13,938 nt of DNA. Origin: Deltaproteobacteria bacterium RBG_16_44_11. Its GTDB lineage: Bacteria > Desulfobacterota > Syntrophia > Syntrophales > Smithellaceae. The position numbers and the translations under genes are program-made. Location: NCBI GenBank assembly GCA_001797845.1, contig MGQN01000007.1, positions 17,877 to 31,814 of the forward strand, written 5' to 3'. Shown in pieces: positions 7,463 to 13,429 of the stretch (position 1 is its first letter; the number at the start of each line of letters is the position of its first letter). The notes under the pieces are model-generated. The model searched no databases and had not been told where the DNA came from. It saw only the letters and a list, made by a program, of their open reading frames with translations.

Positions 7463-8127
7463 GCGATTACCTCCCCATCCTTCATCCGGATAACTCGGTC
7501 AGCTGACGCGGCCAGTTCCTCGGCATGCGTAACCATCAACATAGTCATCCCCTTTTTCTTATGCAACTCGTTTAATATAGCCATGATGGCCTCACCTGTG
7601 ACGGAATCAAGATTGCCTGTAGGTTCATCCGCAAACACAATCTTAGGATTATTGATCAAAGCGCGGGCAATAGCCACTCGCTGTTTTTCCCCGCCGGAGA
7701 GCGCCCCGGGCAGATGCTCAATTCGATGTCCCATTTCCATCTGGTTTAAGAGATCATGAGCCCTCCGGCTGCGCTGCTCACCAGTCATTTTTATGGGAAA
7801 AAGCGGCAATGCTACATTTTCCCATGCCGAAAGTGTAGGGATCAGATTAAATGATTGAAAGATAAATCCGACATGATCCCGCCGAAATAATGCCAGTTCA
7901 TCTTCCGAGGCGCCGGTAATGTCTTTATTATTGAGAATCACCTTCCCTTTAGTAGGCTTCTCCAATCCTGATAGCAAGGACAGCAATGTTGTCTTTCCGC
8001 AGCCGGATTTTCCGACGAGCGAAACGAATTCGCCTTCCTTAACTGTCAGAGATACGTCTTTAACGACCTCCAAGTTGTCGAATCTTTTGGACAGGTTGGT
8101 GCCCATTAAAATATCCGCGTTATTCAT
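7459..8127 (-). CDS. ABC transporter ATP-binding protein, LolD/MacB type
   Basis: A complete 222-residue ATPase of the LolD/MacB/FtsE group. Walker A GKSGCGKT is at 39-46, the Q-loop Gln at 91 (FIFQSFNL), the signature LSGGEKQR at 143-150, Walker B IVFADE at 163-168, the D-loop GNLD at 171-174 and the switch His at 201. FQSFNLIPTLSAWENV and the ADEPTGNLD block are characteristic of the lipoprotein/MacB-like subfamily. Its partners should be the two FtsX-like permeases on either side. I chose the ATG at 8125-8127, although the frame stays open upstream to 8283. The upstream part overlaps the permease gene and has no homology-like sequence, while GGAGG sits 9 nt before this ATG. The start overlaps the preceding permease stop by 8 nt (ATGAATAA), and the stop overlaps the next start, so all four ABC-operon genes are translationally linked. 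Confidence 0.95.
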   Translation of the reverse strand: MNNADILMGTNLSKRFDNLEVVKDVSLTVKEGEFVSLVGKSGCGKTTLLSLLSGLEKPTKGKVILNNKDITGASEDELALFRRDHVGFIFQSFNLIPTLSAWENVALPLFPIKMTGEQRSRRAHDLLNQMEMGHRIEHLPGALSGGEKQRVAIARALINNPKIVFADEPTGNLDSVTGEAIMAILNELHKKKGMTMLMVTHAEELAASADRVIRMKDGEVIA

Positions 8128-9370
8128 GTCTTGAAACCTCCGAAGGTTTGATTTTGGAAATATGTCTGCCCAGTAATGCCCCCGTAAAACCTCCAACAAA
8201 GACGGAAAGCAGCAAGGCAAAAAAGGCGAGCGTCGCCGGGATATGAACGGGAAGCCGCAGTGTTTTGTATAGTTGTACTCCACCGCCGGGAAGAAAGTGC
8301 GGTGTGGGGCTCATCTCCCACGGGATGGGGATGTTAACGGTCATAAAACTCAGGCCGAAAGCAACAATAATAGCAATGAGGATTCCCAGGAGTCCCGCGG
8401 CAAAACATTGAAGAACAGACTCCATCAGAAATTGCATTGTTACATTTTGTTGGGTCCAGCCGACAGCTTTCATCACACCTATTTCCTTCGCCCGCTCGGA
8501 AACATTTCCGGCCATAGTTTTAAAGGCAATCAGGATAGCAATAAGCATAGCAATCAATGAGGCGGCCAATGTAAATTTGTCGGATAGAGCAAAGAGACTT
8601 CCCAGAAGCTTCAGAAATGATTCCGGTGTGGCGATTACAGCCTTTTCCCCCAGAATGCTTTTCATAGCTGCAGCTGCGGAAATGATTTGCTGTTGATCTG
8701 CCTTAATAAAAAGCAAGTTTACATCACCCGGGGCGAAGGGAGAAACTGACTGTAAAGGTTTAGATGATACGGCGATAGCCTGCGCGTCTTTCAACGGCAA
8801 ATAAAGATTGGCTACGGCAATTTTTGGCGCACGTGACGCATCCACCAAACCCACAATCGGAAACAATCTTCCAGCCACAGATACAATATCGCCCAGCTTG
8901 ATGCCGAATTGTCGCGCGTAGCCTATTTCCACCAACGCTTCCTGTTTTCCGTTTTCCAGAAACCGTCCTTCAGTCACAAAATTGCGAAGGATCGCTGGGC
9001 CTATGGGGTTATCTCTTTCAATTCCCAGAACAATCCATGCCCGGTTCAAATCGAAAACCCAAACCAAAACGGCTTGCCCTATTCCTGTTATTCCAGGAAT
9101 TTTTTCTATTTTGCTGACTTCTTCCCGGCTGATGGTGATGGCGGAACAGGGAAATACTGCGCCGGTCAATTCCTCGGGAACATTACCAGCTCGCTGTACG
9201 GTAATATCAGCCCCGATTTCCTTCAGGGGTGCACGGGCAGCTTCACGGTAGGCCAGCGAAAGAGCATTGAGGATGATAAAAAGCGCAATGCCGATAGAGA
9301 GGCCGGCAACAGAAATGATTGTTCTTCTCCTCTGATAATAAAGTTCTTTCACAACGTAATGGAAGTTCAT
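8120..9370 (-). CDS. ABC transporter permease, FtsX/MacB-like (first permease of the operon)
   Basis: The protein has 416 residues. One helix (about 17-38) precedes a periplasmic MacB-like core (about 42-262), and three helices (about 266-285, 318-342 and 378-400) form the FtsX domain. The conserved block SERAKEIGVMKAVGW (291-305) follows the second helix. GADITVQRA at 53-61 is shared with the second permease, and the two align along their whole length, so they arose by duplication. This copy has Cys75 in the periplasmic region and Cys322 in a membrane helix. The ATG at 9370 has GGAG seven bases upstream (9381-9378). It is the first gene of the operon, lying beyond the terminator of the ZraP-like gene on the same strand, so it needs its own promoter or read-through. 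MacB-type systems move substrates across or out of the periplasm, and the nearest described locus type is the Fet/P19-associated ABC. The substrate is unknown. Confidence 0.88.
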   Translation of the reverse strand: MNFHYVVKELYYQRRRTIISVAGLSIGIALFIILNALSLAYREAARAPLKEIGADITVQRAGNVPEELTGAVFPCSAITISREEVSKIEKIPGITGIGQAVLVWVFDLNRAWIVLGIERDNPIGPAILRNFVTEGRFLENGKQEALVEIGYARQFGIKLGDIVSVAGRLFPIVGLVDASRAPKIAVANLYLPLKDAQAIAVSSKPLQSVSPFAPGDVNLLFIKADQQQIISAAAAMKSILGEKAVIATPESFLKLLGSLFALSDKFTLAASLIAMLIAILIAFKTMAGNVSERAKEIGVMKAVGWTQQNVTMQFLMESVLQCFAAGLLGILIAIIVAFGLSFMTVNIPIPWEMSPTPHFLPGGGVQLYKTLRLPVHIPATLAFFALLLSVFVGGFTGALLGRHISKIKPSEVSRHE

Positions 9371-9461
9371 TTATTGTCTCCAAGAATATATCATTCCGAC
9401 TATTTAAATTCACTGATTATTAAATAATAATTTGTTAAATTAAAAAAAACACAATACAGAA
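9371..9461 (-). promoter_or_regulatory. AT-rich leader of the ABC operon, candidate weak promoter
   Basis: The 90 bp between the terminator and the first permease are very AT-rich. The best promoter-like pair on the minus strand is TTGTGT followed, after about 18 bp, by TATTAT. No inverted-repeat operator stands out. In sequence this AT-rich could arise by chance, so I hold it loosely. Confidence 0.25.
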
Positions 9462-9488
9462 ATGGGAGAGCGCTTGGCGCTCCCCCAT
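9462..9488 (-). terminator. Rho-independent terminator of the ZraP-like gene
   Basis: A 12-bp stem (9462-9473 with 9477-9488) closes a three-base loop. On the minus strand the single imperfect pair is a G-U wobble; on the plus strand it is an A-C mismatch. On the minus strand the hairpin is followed by a U-rich stretch ending in eight T. It therefore terminates the ZraP-like transcript and separates it from the ABC operon. Confidence 0.75.
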
Positions 9489-9524
9489 CTTTTGAAAAGG
9501 GTGAAACAAGAGATGAAACTTAAA

Positions 9525-10037
9525 TTAATAACACATTCCCGGACCAAAACCACCACCCGGACCTCTCATGCCACCGCGAGGGCCAAAACCCATGCCTCTT
9601 CCCCAACCGAAGCTCGTCAGTTTTTCTTGCTGTTCCGGAGTGAGTACTTTGCGAATTTCGAAACGCAATGCCGTAGATTTATCTTCCAGTTTATCACGTA
9701 ATGTTCTCACTTCTTTTTGTGTGGCGAGAATTTTGTCTTTATCGGGATTCTCCTTCAGCCAAAACCTGCGCAGTTCCACCGATTTATCGAACATCTTTTC
9801 CCTGATTGGCCTGTTTTCCTTCTCGCTGGCTCTAACGAGAGCTTCAATTTTTGTTTTTTGTTCATCAGATAGATTTAATCTGTCGAAACCTGCCTCGCCG
9901 TAATGTCCACGGCCATCATAATTTCCATACCCCGGTCCGGGACCTCTGTCACCACGAGGACCGCCAAAGGCAAATGCTGATGCACTCAAGAGCAGGCCAA
10001 GCCCGACAACCATCAATACTAGTGTTAATTTTTTCAT
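9525..10037 (-). CDS. Spy/CpxP/ZraP-type periplasmic stress protein (LTXXQ family)
   Basis: A 170-residue protein with a clear signal peptide (KK followed by a hydrophobic core, ASAFA cleavage at about 23/24). The mature part begins Gly/Pro-rich, continues as two charged helices and ends Gly-rich (GRGMGFGPRGGMRGPGGGF). LTXXQ-type motifs occur at 56-60 (LSDEQ) and 132-136 (LTPEQ), which define the Spy/CpxP/ZraP group of periplasmic chaperones. Helical spacing and the Gly/Met-rich tail resemble ZraP more than CpxP. The tail lacks the His residues of E. coli ZraP, ends in MCY, and has only one cysteine, so metal binding is not assured. I chose the ATG at 10035-10037 because AAGGAG (10050-10045) lies 7 nt upstream; a TTG two codons earlier is unlikely. 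It is divergent from a ZraS/ZraR-like pair and preceded by a sigma-54 promoter, as E. coli zraP is. That strongly suggests it is the system's target and possible feedback partner. Confidence 0.85.
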   Translation of the reverse strand: MKKLTLVLMVVGLGLLLSASAFAFGGPRGDRGPGPGYGNYDGRGHYGEAGFDRLNLSDEQKTKIEALVRASEKENRPIREKMFDKSVELRRFWLKENPDKDKILATQKEVRTLRDKLEDKSTALRFEIRKVLTPEQQEKLTSFGWGRGMGFGPRGGMRGPGGGFGPGMCY

Positions 10038-10091
10038 AATCAATCTCCTTACAAGTCATTTTTTTCTTAGTTTCACATGAATTCGTTATAG

Positions 10092-10107
10092 AGCAAGGCT
10101 TGTGCCA
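10092..10107 (-). promoter_or_regulatory. Sigma-54 (RpoN) promoter of the ZraP-like gene
   Basis: On the minus strand the sequence TGGCACAAGCCTTGCT matches the -24/-12 consensus TGGCACG-N4-TTGCW at every position but one. The invariant GG (10106-10105) and GC (10094-10093) are separated by the required 10 bp. The predicted start is near 10081, giving a 5' leader of about 44 nt that includes the AAGGAG site. Confidence 0.9.
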
Positions 10108-10172
10108 CTACAGTTATTATTTTTTAAGTAATTGTAATTATATAATTAGTTGCAAAGATGAACAAATATCGT

Positions 10173-10200
10173 TTGAATTTATCAGAGGTTTGTGGATAAT
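10173..10200 (+). promoter_or_regulatory. Candidate sigma-70 promoter of the kinase-regulator operon
   Basis: TTGAAT (10173-10178) and GATAAT (10195-10200) are 16 bp apart. A second, perfect TATAAT lies at 10229-10234 but lacks a good -35 box. Both -10 elements fall within or beside the TGGATA repeats, so a bound regulator would affect them. No sigma-54 site is seen on this strand. Confidence 0.4.
10180..10192 (+). promoter_or_regulatory. Possible IHF site between enhancer and sigma-54 promoter
   Basis: TATCAGAGGTTTG fits the IHF consensus WATCAA-N4-TTR with one mismatch. It lies between the proposed enhancer and the sigma-54 promoter, where IHF bending often helps such systems. A single one-mismatch match in AT-rich DNA is weak evidence. 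Confidence 0.2.
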
Positions 10201-10230
10201 ATGTATCCAACATAAGTATCCAGATGGATA
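10193..10230. promoter_or_regulatory. Four-hexamer TGGATA/TATCCA cluster, probable response-regulator enhancer
   Basis: Four exact hexamers lie in 38 bp: TGGATA at 10193 and 10225, TATCCA at 10204 and 10217. The first two form a 17-bp inverted repeat with a 5-bp spacer, the geometry of NtrC-family binding sites. The last two form a second inverted repeat with a 2-bp spacer. The cluster lies about 112-149 bp upstream of the predicted sigma-54 start, the normal enhancer distance. It also overlaps the kinase-operon promoter region. Binding by the ZraR-like regulator is an inference. Confidence 0.6.
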
Positions 10231-10262
10231 TAATTTACCCGGCAACTAATGGAGCACTGTGT

Positions 10263-11996
10263 ATGGTTAATAAAATCAGAAAAAAGTTCCGCTTTGATAT
10301 TTCCCTCTGGGTAGCTATCAGCGCCATCACTGTTTTAGCCGTGATTTCTGCCATGATGACTAAAGCGCATTTCCAACGGCAAGAACAACAGGCACAAGAA
10401 CTTTTTGTAGAAAAAGGAGCGACACTAATCCGTTCTTTTGAGGCGGGACTGCGCGACGTAGAGGGTATGAAGGATTCCGCTTTTTATATGCAAAAATTGC
10501 TTGCGGCGACAGCGCAACAGCCCGATATTGATTATATAATTGTTACCGATGACCATGGCCGCATAATTGCGGATAGCGATCCCTCCATGGTTGCACAAAA
10601 ATATGGGCTGGATCTGGATGCGGTAAATCTTGCCGCAAGTAAGGATATAAAGTGGCGTCAGGTTGCCAATCCGGGGGGTGCGGGAACTTTTGAGGTTTAT
10701 CGGGGATTTTTTCCTTGGGAACTTTATGATCCGGATAAAATTTTACCCAAAAAAGAATCCAAAGAAATTAAAAACAAAATGATCGTATATGTTGGTTTTA
10801 ACATGGCCAAAATTGAAAAGGCCATTGCAGAAGATACTCGAAACACGATTATCAGCGCATTGATACTATTATTAATCGGCTCTCTGGCGATTGTTTCTCT
10901 TTTTCTTGTTCAAGCCTACCGGCTGGCGCGTACGTCTCTTTCACGTATCACGATTTTTTCCGAGGCGCTGGTAAAAAACATGCCCATTGGTCTTATCTCT
11001 CTGGATGACGCGGGGGAAATCGTCAGTTGTAACGAAAAAGCTCAGGCTATTTTAAATGTATCCTGTGTTGACGCTTTGGGCAAAAAAGCGGTGGAGATTA
11101 TACCTGCGCCTTTGGAAAAAATGCTGGAAGCAATTCCCGCGCAAGGCGGCATGCTGGAGCGCGATATTGAATTGATTTCTGCCGACGGCAAGGATCAAAC
11201 ATGGGCAGTACTTGCCGCGAATCTTACTGATGAAGAAATTCCCGCGGGGAAGATATTACTCATACGCGATGTATCATCAATCCGGCAATTGGAAAAAGAA
11301 GTGGCCCGAAGCCGTCACCTTAGTTCCATCAGTTCTCTGGCTGCGGGCGTTGCCCACGAAATAAGAAATCCGCTCAGTTCCATTAAGGGATTTGCCGTCT
11401 ATTTGAAGGAAAGGTTATCGGCTGATGCCGAGGATAAAAAAACCGCGGATATCATCATTGAAGAAGTCGAAAGGCTCAACCGTGTCATCAGCCAGCTCAT
11501 TGAATTTGCCCGTCCGCTGGAGTTGAAAAAAGAAAAAACGCTCTTTTCGGATTTGATTCAACACGCGATAAAATTAATTTCCGCTGAAGCACAGAAAAAT
11601 AAAATTATCATTAAAACGGATATGAAAGACGCGCCGCTCGTTGAAGTTGATCCCGATAAAATCAAGCAAGTGCTTCTTAACATTTTTCTTAATTCCCTGG
11701 CCTCAATGAAAAAAGGCGGAAAACTGGAAATCACGCTCGCGCCGGAAAAAGAAAATTTGTGTGTGGTAATTTCCGATACCGGCATAGGAATAGAAAAAAT
11801 GGAACTGCCGCGTATCTACGATCCCTATTTTACGTCAAAACCGGAGGGAACCGGCCTGGGGCTGGCGGTAGTGCAGAAAATAATGGAGGCGCACGGCGGC
11901 GAAATTTTGGTGGAAAGTGCGGCAGGCGTTGGCACAAAAGTATTTCTGCGCTTTCCGTTTTCCGGTGCCGATAAAAAGATGAGGGAAGAAGAATGA
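10263..11996 (+). CDS. Membrane sensor histidine kinase, ZraS-like
   Basis: A 577-residue kinase. Helix TM1 (about 13-33) and TM2 (about 195-217) flank a periplasmic domain of about 160 residues. Its IDYIIVTDDHGRIIADSDP segment looks Cache/PDC-like. A PAS domain follows (about 232-340), then HisKA with the phospho-accepting His365 in AGVAHEIRNPLSSIKG. The HATPase_c domain shows an N-box (NIFLNS, N473), G1 (DTGIGIE, from D505), an F-box (PYFTSKPEG) and G2 (GTGLGL, 529-534). No HAMP domain is evident. Architecture and the adjacent sigma-54 activator fit the ZraS/AtoS/NtrB-like group. The divergent ZraP-like gene favours ZraS, and the kinase is longer than E. coli ZraS (465). I chose the ATG at 10263 because GGAG (10251-10254) lies 8 nt before it. 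The in-frame ATG at 10224 has no Shine-Dalgarno and falls in the operator-like cluster. Its stop overlaps the regulator start by 4 nt. The signal (metal or envelope stress) is not readable. Confidence 0.9.
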   Translation: MVNKIRKKFRFDISLWVAISAITVLAVISAMMTKAHFQRQEQQAQELFVEKGATLIRSFEAGLRDVEGMKDSAFYMQKLLAATAQQPDIDYIIVTDDHGRIIADSDPSMVAQKYGLDLDAVNLAASKDIKWRQVANPGGAGTFEVYRGFFPWELYDPDKILPKKESKEIKNKMIVYVGFNMAKIEKAIAEDTRNTIISALILLLIGSLAIVSLFLVQAYRLARTSLSRITIFSEALVKNMPIGLISLDDAGEIVSCNEKAQAILNVSCVDALGKKAVEIIPAPLEKMLEAIPAQGGMLERDIELISADGKDQTWAVLAANLTDEEIPAGKILLIRDVSSIRQLEKEVARSRHLSSISSLAAGVAHEIRNPLSSIKGFAVYLKERLSADAEDKKTADIIIEEVERLNRVISQLIEFARPLELKKEKTLFSDLIQHAIKLISAEAQKNKIIIKTDMKDAPLVEVDPDKIKQVLLNIFLNSLASMKKGGKLEITLAPEKENLCVVISDTGIGIEKMELPRIYDPYFTSKPEGTGLGLAVVQKIMEAHGGEILVESAAGVGTKVFLRFPFSGADKKMREEE

Positions 11997-13357
11997 AAAG
12001 CGAACAATCAATTATGGTCGTAGATGATGATTTCGCGCATCGTTTGATGCTCAAAAAACTGCTGAGCGGATGGGGCTATGACGTTTACGAGGCTGATGAC
12101 GGCTCGGTCGCTATGGAAAAAGTCCGCCAGGCATCTTTTGATTTGATTTTAATGGATATAAGGATGCTCAACATTTCGGGCATTGAAGCCCTCGAGCAGA
12201 TTAAAATAATTAATCCGGCTATACCGGTAATTATTATGACAGCCTACGCTTCCGTGGAAACAGCGGTAAGCGCTCTGAAAAAAGGTGCTTATGATTATCT
12301 TACCAAACCGCTGGATTTTGATGAACTTAAAATTGCGATTGAACGTGCCACGGAGCATAACCGGTTAAAAAAGGAAAATGAATATTTAAAAGTAAGATTA
12401 GGCGAACAGTTCGACCGGCAAAATCTGATCGGTCATAGTCCCGCGATGGCAAAACTCCTGGAAACTGTCGCGCAGGCCGCGCCAACGGAGGCCACGATTT
12501 TGATTACCGGCGAATCGGGAACGGGAAAGGAAATGATCGCCAACGCGATTCATTACAACAGCACGCGGAAAGATGCGCCGTTCATCAAGATTAACTGCGC
12601 GGCGCTTACGGAAACACTGTTGGAGTCCGAACTGTTCGGTCATGAAAAAGGCGCCTTTACCGGCGCGGAACGAAAGCGGGAGGGAAAGTTCGTTCAGGCG
12701 CAAGGCGGCAGTCTGTTTCTGGATGAAGTAAGTGAAATGTCGAAGGCGATGCAGGTTAAGCTCTTGCGAGTATTGCAGGAAAGAGAATTAACCCGCGTGG
12801 GCGGCGCGGAAGTAATTAAAGTAAACGTGCGTGTTATCGCCGCTTCGAACAAGGATTTAAAAGAGGAAATAAGCAAAGGGAACTTTCGCGAAGATTTATT
12901 CTACCGGCTCAATGTTGTCGCTTTAAATATACCGCCACTTCGCGAAAGAAGAGAGGATATTCCGGTGCTGGTGCAGCATTTTCTGCAGTTGTTTGCTGAG
13001 CGGAATAACAAAAAAATAAAAGGATTCACACCGCAGGCGATGGAAAAGCTTTTGAATTACAGCTGGCCGGGAAACATCCGGGAGCTTATGAACGCGGTGG
13101 AAAGAGCTGTCGTTCTGGCGCACGCACAATACCTTGGTGACGAAGATATGGTGCTGATGATGGCGGATTATTCTTCTGCCGGTAAAAATAGTGCGGATAA
13201 CTCGCCGATAAATTTGCCGCTGGACGAAGTCGAAAAAAGGAGCATTTTGGAAGCACTCGAATCTTGCGGTGGGAACAAGAGCGAAGCCGCCCGCCGTCTG
13301 GGAATCACCCGCAAAACACTGCGCGCAAAATTGGAAAAATACGAAAGAACAAATTGA
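11993..13357 (+). CDS. Sigma-54-dependent response regulator, ZraR/NtrC family
   Basis: The protein has 454 residues in three domains. The receiver (about 5-118) has the acidic pocket D11-D13, phospho-acceptor D55 (LILMDIRM), T83 and K105. The AAA+ sigma-54 interaction domain (about 144-380) has Walker A GESGTGKE at 173-180, the sigma-54-contacting GAFTGA loop at 220-225, Walker B LFLDE at 241-245, the sensor region and the WPGNIREL motif at 358-365. The Fis-type helix-turn-helix lies at about 414-449 (GNKSEAARRLGITRKTLRAKL). All residues needed for phosphorylation, ATP hydrolysis and sigma-54 activation are present. The ATG overlaps the kinase stop in an ATGA junction, so kinase and regulator are made together. 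The divergent ZraP-like gene has a sigma-54 promoter with a plausible enhancer, making it the obvious target. I give no gene symbol because ZraR, AtoC and other NtrC-family members are hard to tell apart by sequence alone. Confidence 0.95.
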   Translation: MKSEQSIMVVDDDFAHRLMLKKLLSGWGYDVYEADDGSVAMEKVRQASFDLILMDIRMLNISGIEALEQIKIINPAIPVIIMTAYASVETAVSALKKGAYDYLTKPLDFDELKIAIERATEHNRLKKENEYLKVRLGEQFDRQNLIGHSPAMAKLLETVAQAAPTEATILITGESGTGKEMIANAIHYNSTRKDAPFIKINCAALTETLLESELFGHEKGAFTGAERKREGKFVQAQGGSLFLDEVSEMSKAMQVKLLRVLQERELTRVGGAEVIKVNVRVIAASNKDLKEEISKGNFREDLFYRLNVVALNIPPLRERREDIPVLVQHFLQLFAERNNKKIKGFTPQAMEKLLNYSWPGNIRELMNAVERAVVLAHAQYLGDEDMVLMMADYSSAGKNSADNSPINLPLDEVEKRSILEALESCGGNKSEAARRLGITRKTLRAKLEKYERTN

Positions 13358-13374
13358 TTGAACAATGGGTAAAT

Positions 13375-13406
13375 AAAAAATCCCGTCTCGTTGAGTTGGG
13401 ATTTTT
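13375..13406. terminator. Bidirectional terminator between the regulator and leuB
   Basis: AAAAAATCCC pairs with GGGATTTTT around an inner CTC-GTT-GAG hairpin, with a 2x2 internal loop between the two stems. A-tracts and T-tracts on either side let it work on both strands. It lies 17 bp after the regulator stop and 23 bp after the leuB stop, serving the two convergent genes. Confidence 0.75.
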
Positions 13407-13429
13407 AAAGTGGTTTTAAAGAAAAAATT

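Noticed and set aside
8128..8283. N-terminal extension of the ABC ATPase by 52 residues.
   Set aside because: The extra residues are Arg/Pro/Cys-rich and unlike an ABC N-terminus, overlap the permease gene, and lack a Shine-Dalgarno. GGAGG precedes the ATG at 8127.
8909..9427. Plus-strand open frame of 172 codons opposite the first permease.
   Set aside because: It is antisense to a well-conserved permease, with low-complexity, unfolded-looking sequence and no start signals.
10135..10148. 14-bp AT-only palindrome TAATTATATAATTA in the chaperone-kinase gap as an operator.
   Set aside because: Short pure A/T palindromes are expected by chance in such AT-rich DNA, and no second copy is seen.
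10224..10262. ATG at 10224 as the start of the histidine kinase gene, adding 13 residues.
   Set aside because: It has no Shine-Dalgarno and lies inside the TGGATA/TATCCA cluster and a TATAAT element. The ATG at 10263 has GGAG eight bases upstream and begins just before the first membrane helix.
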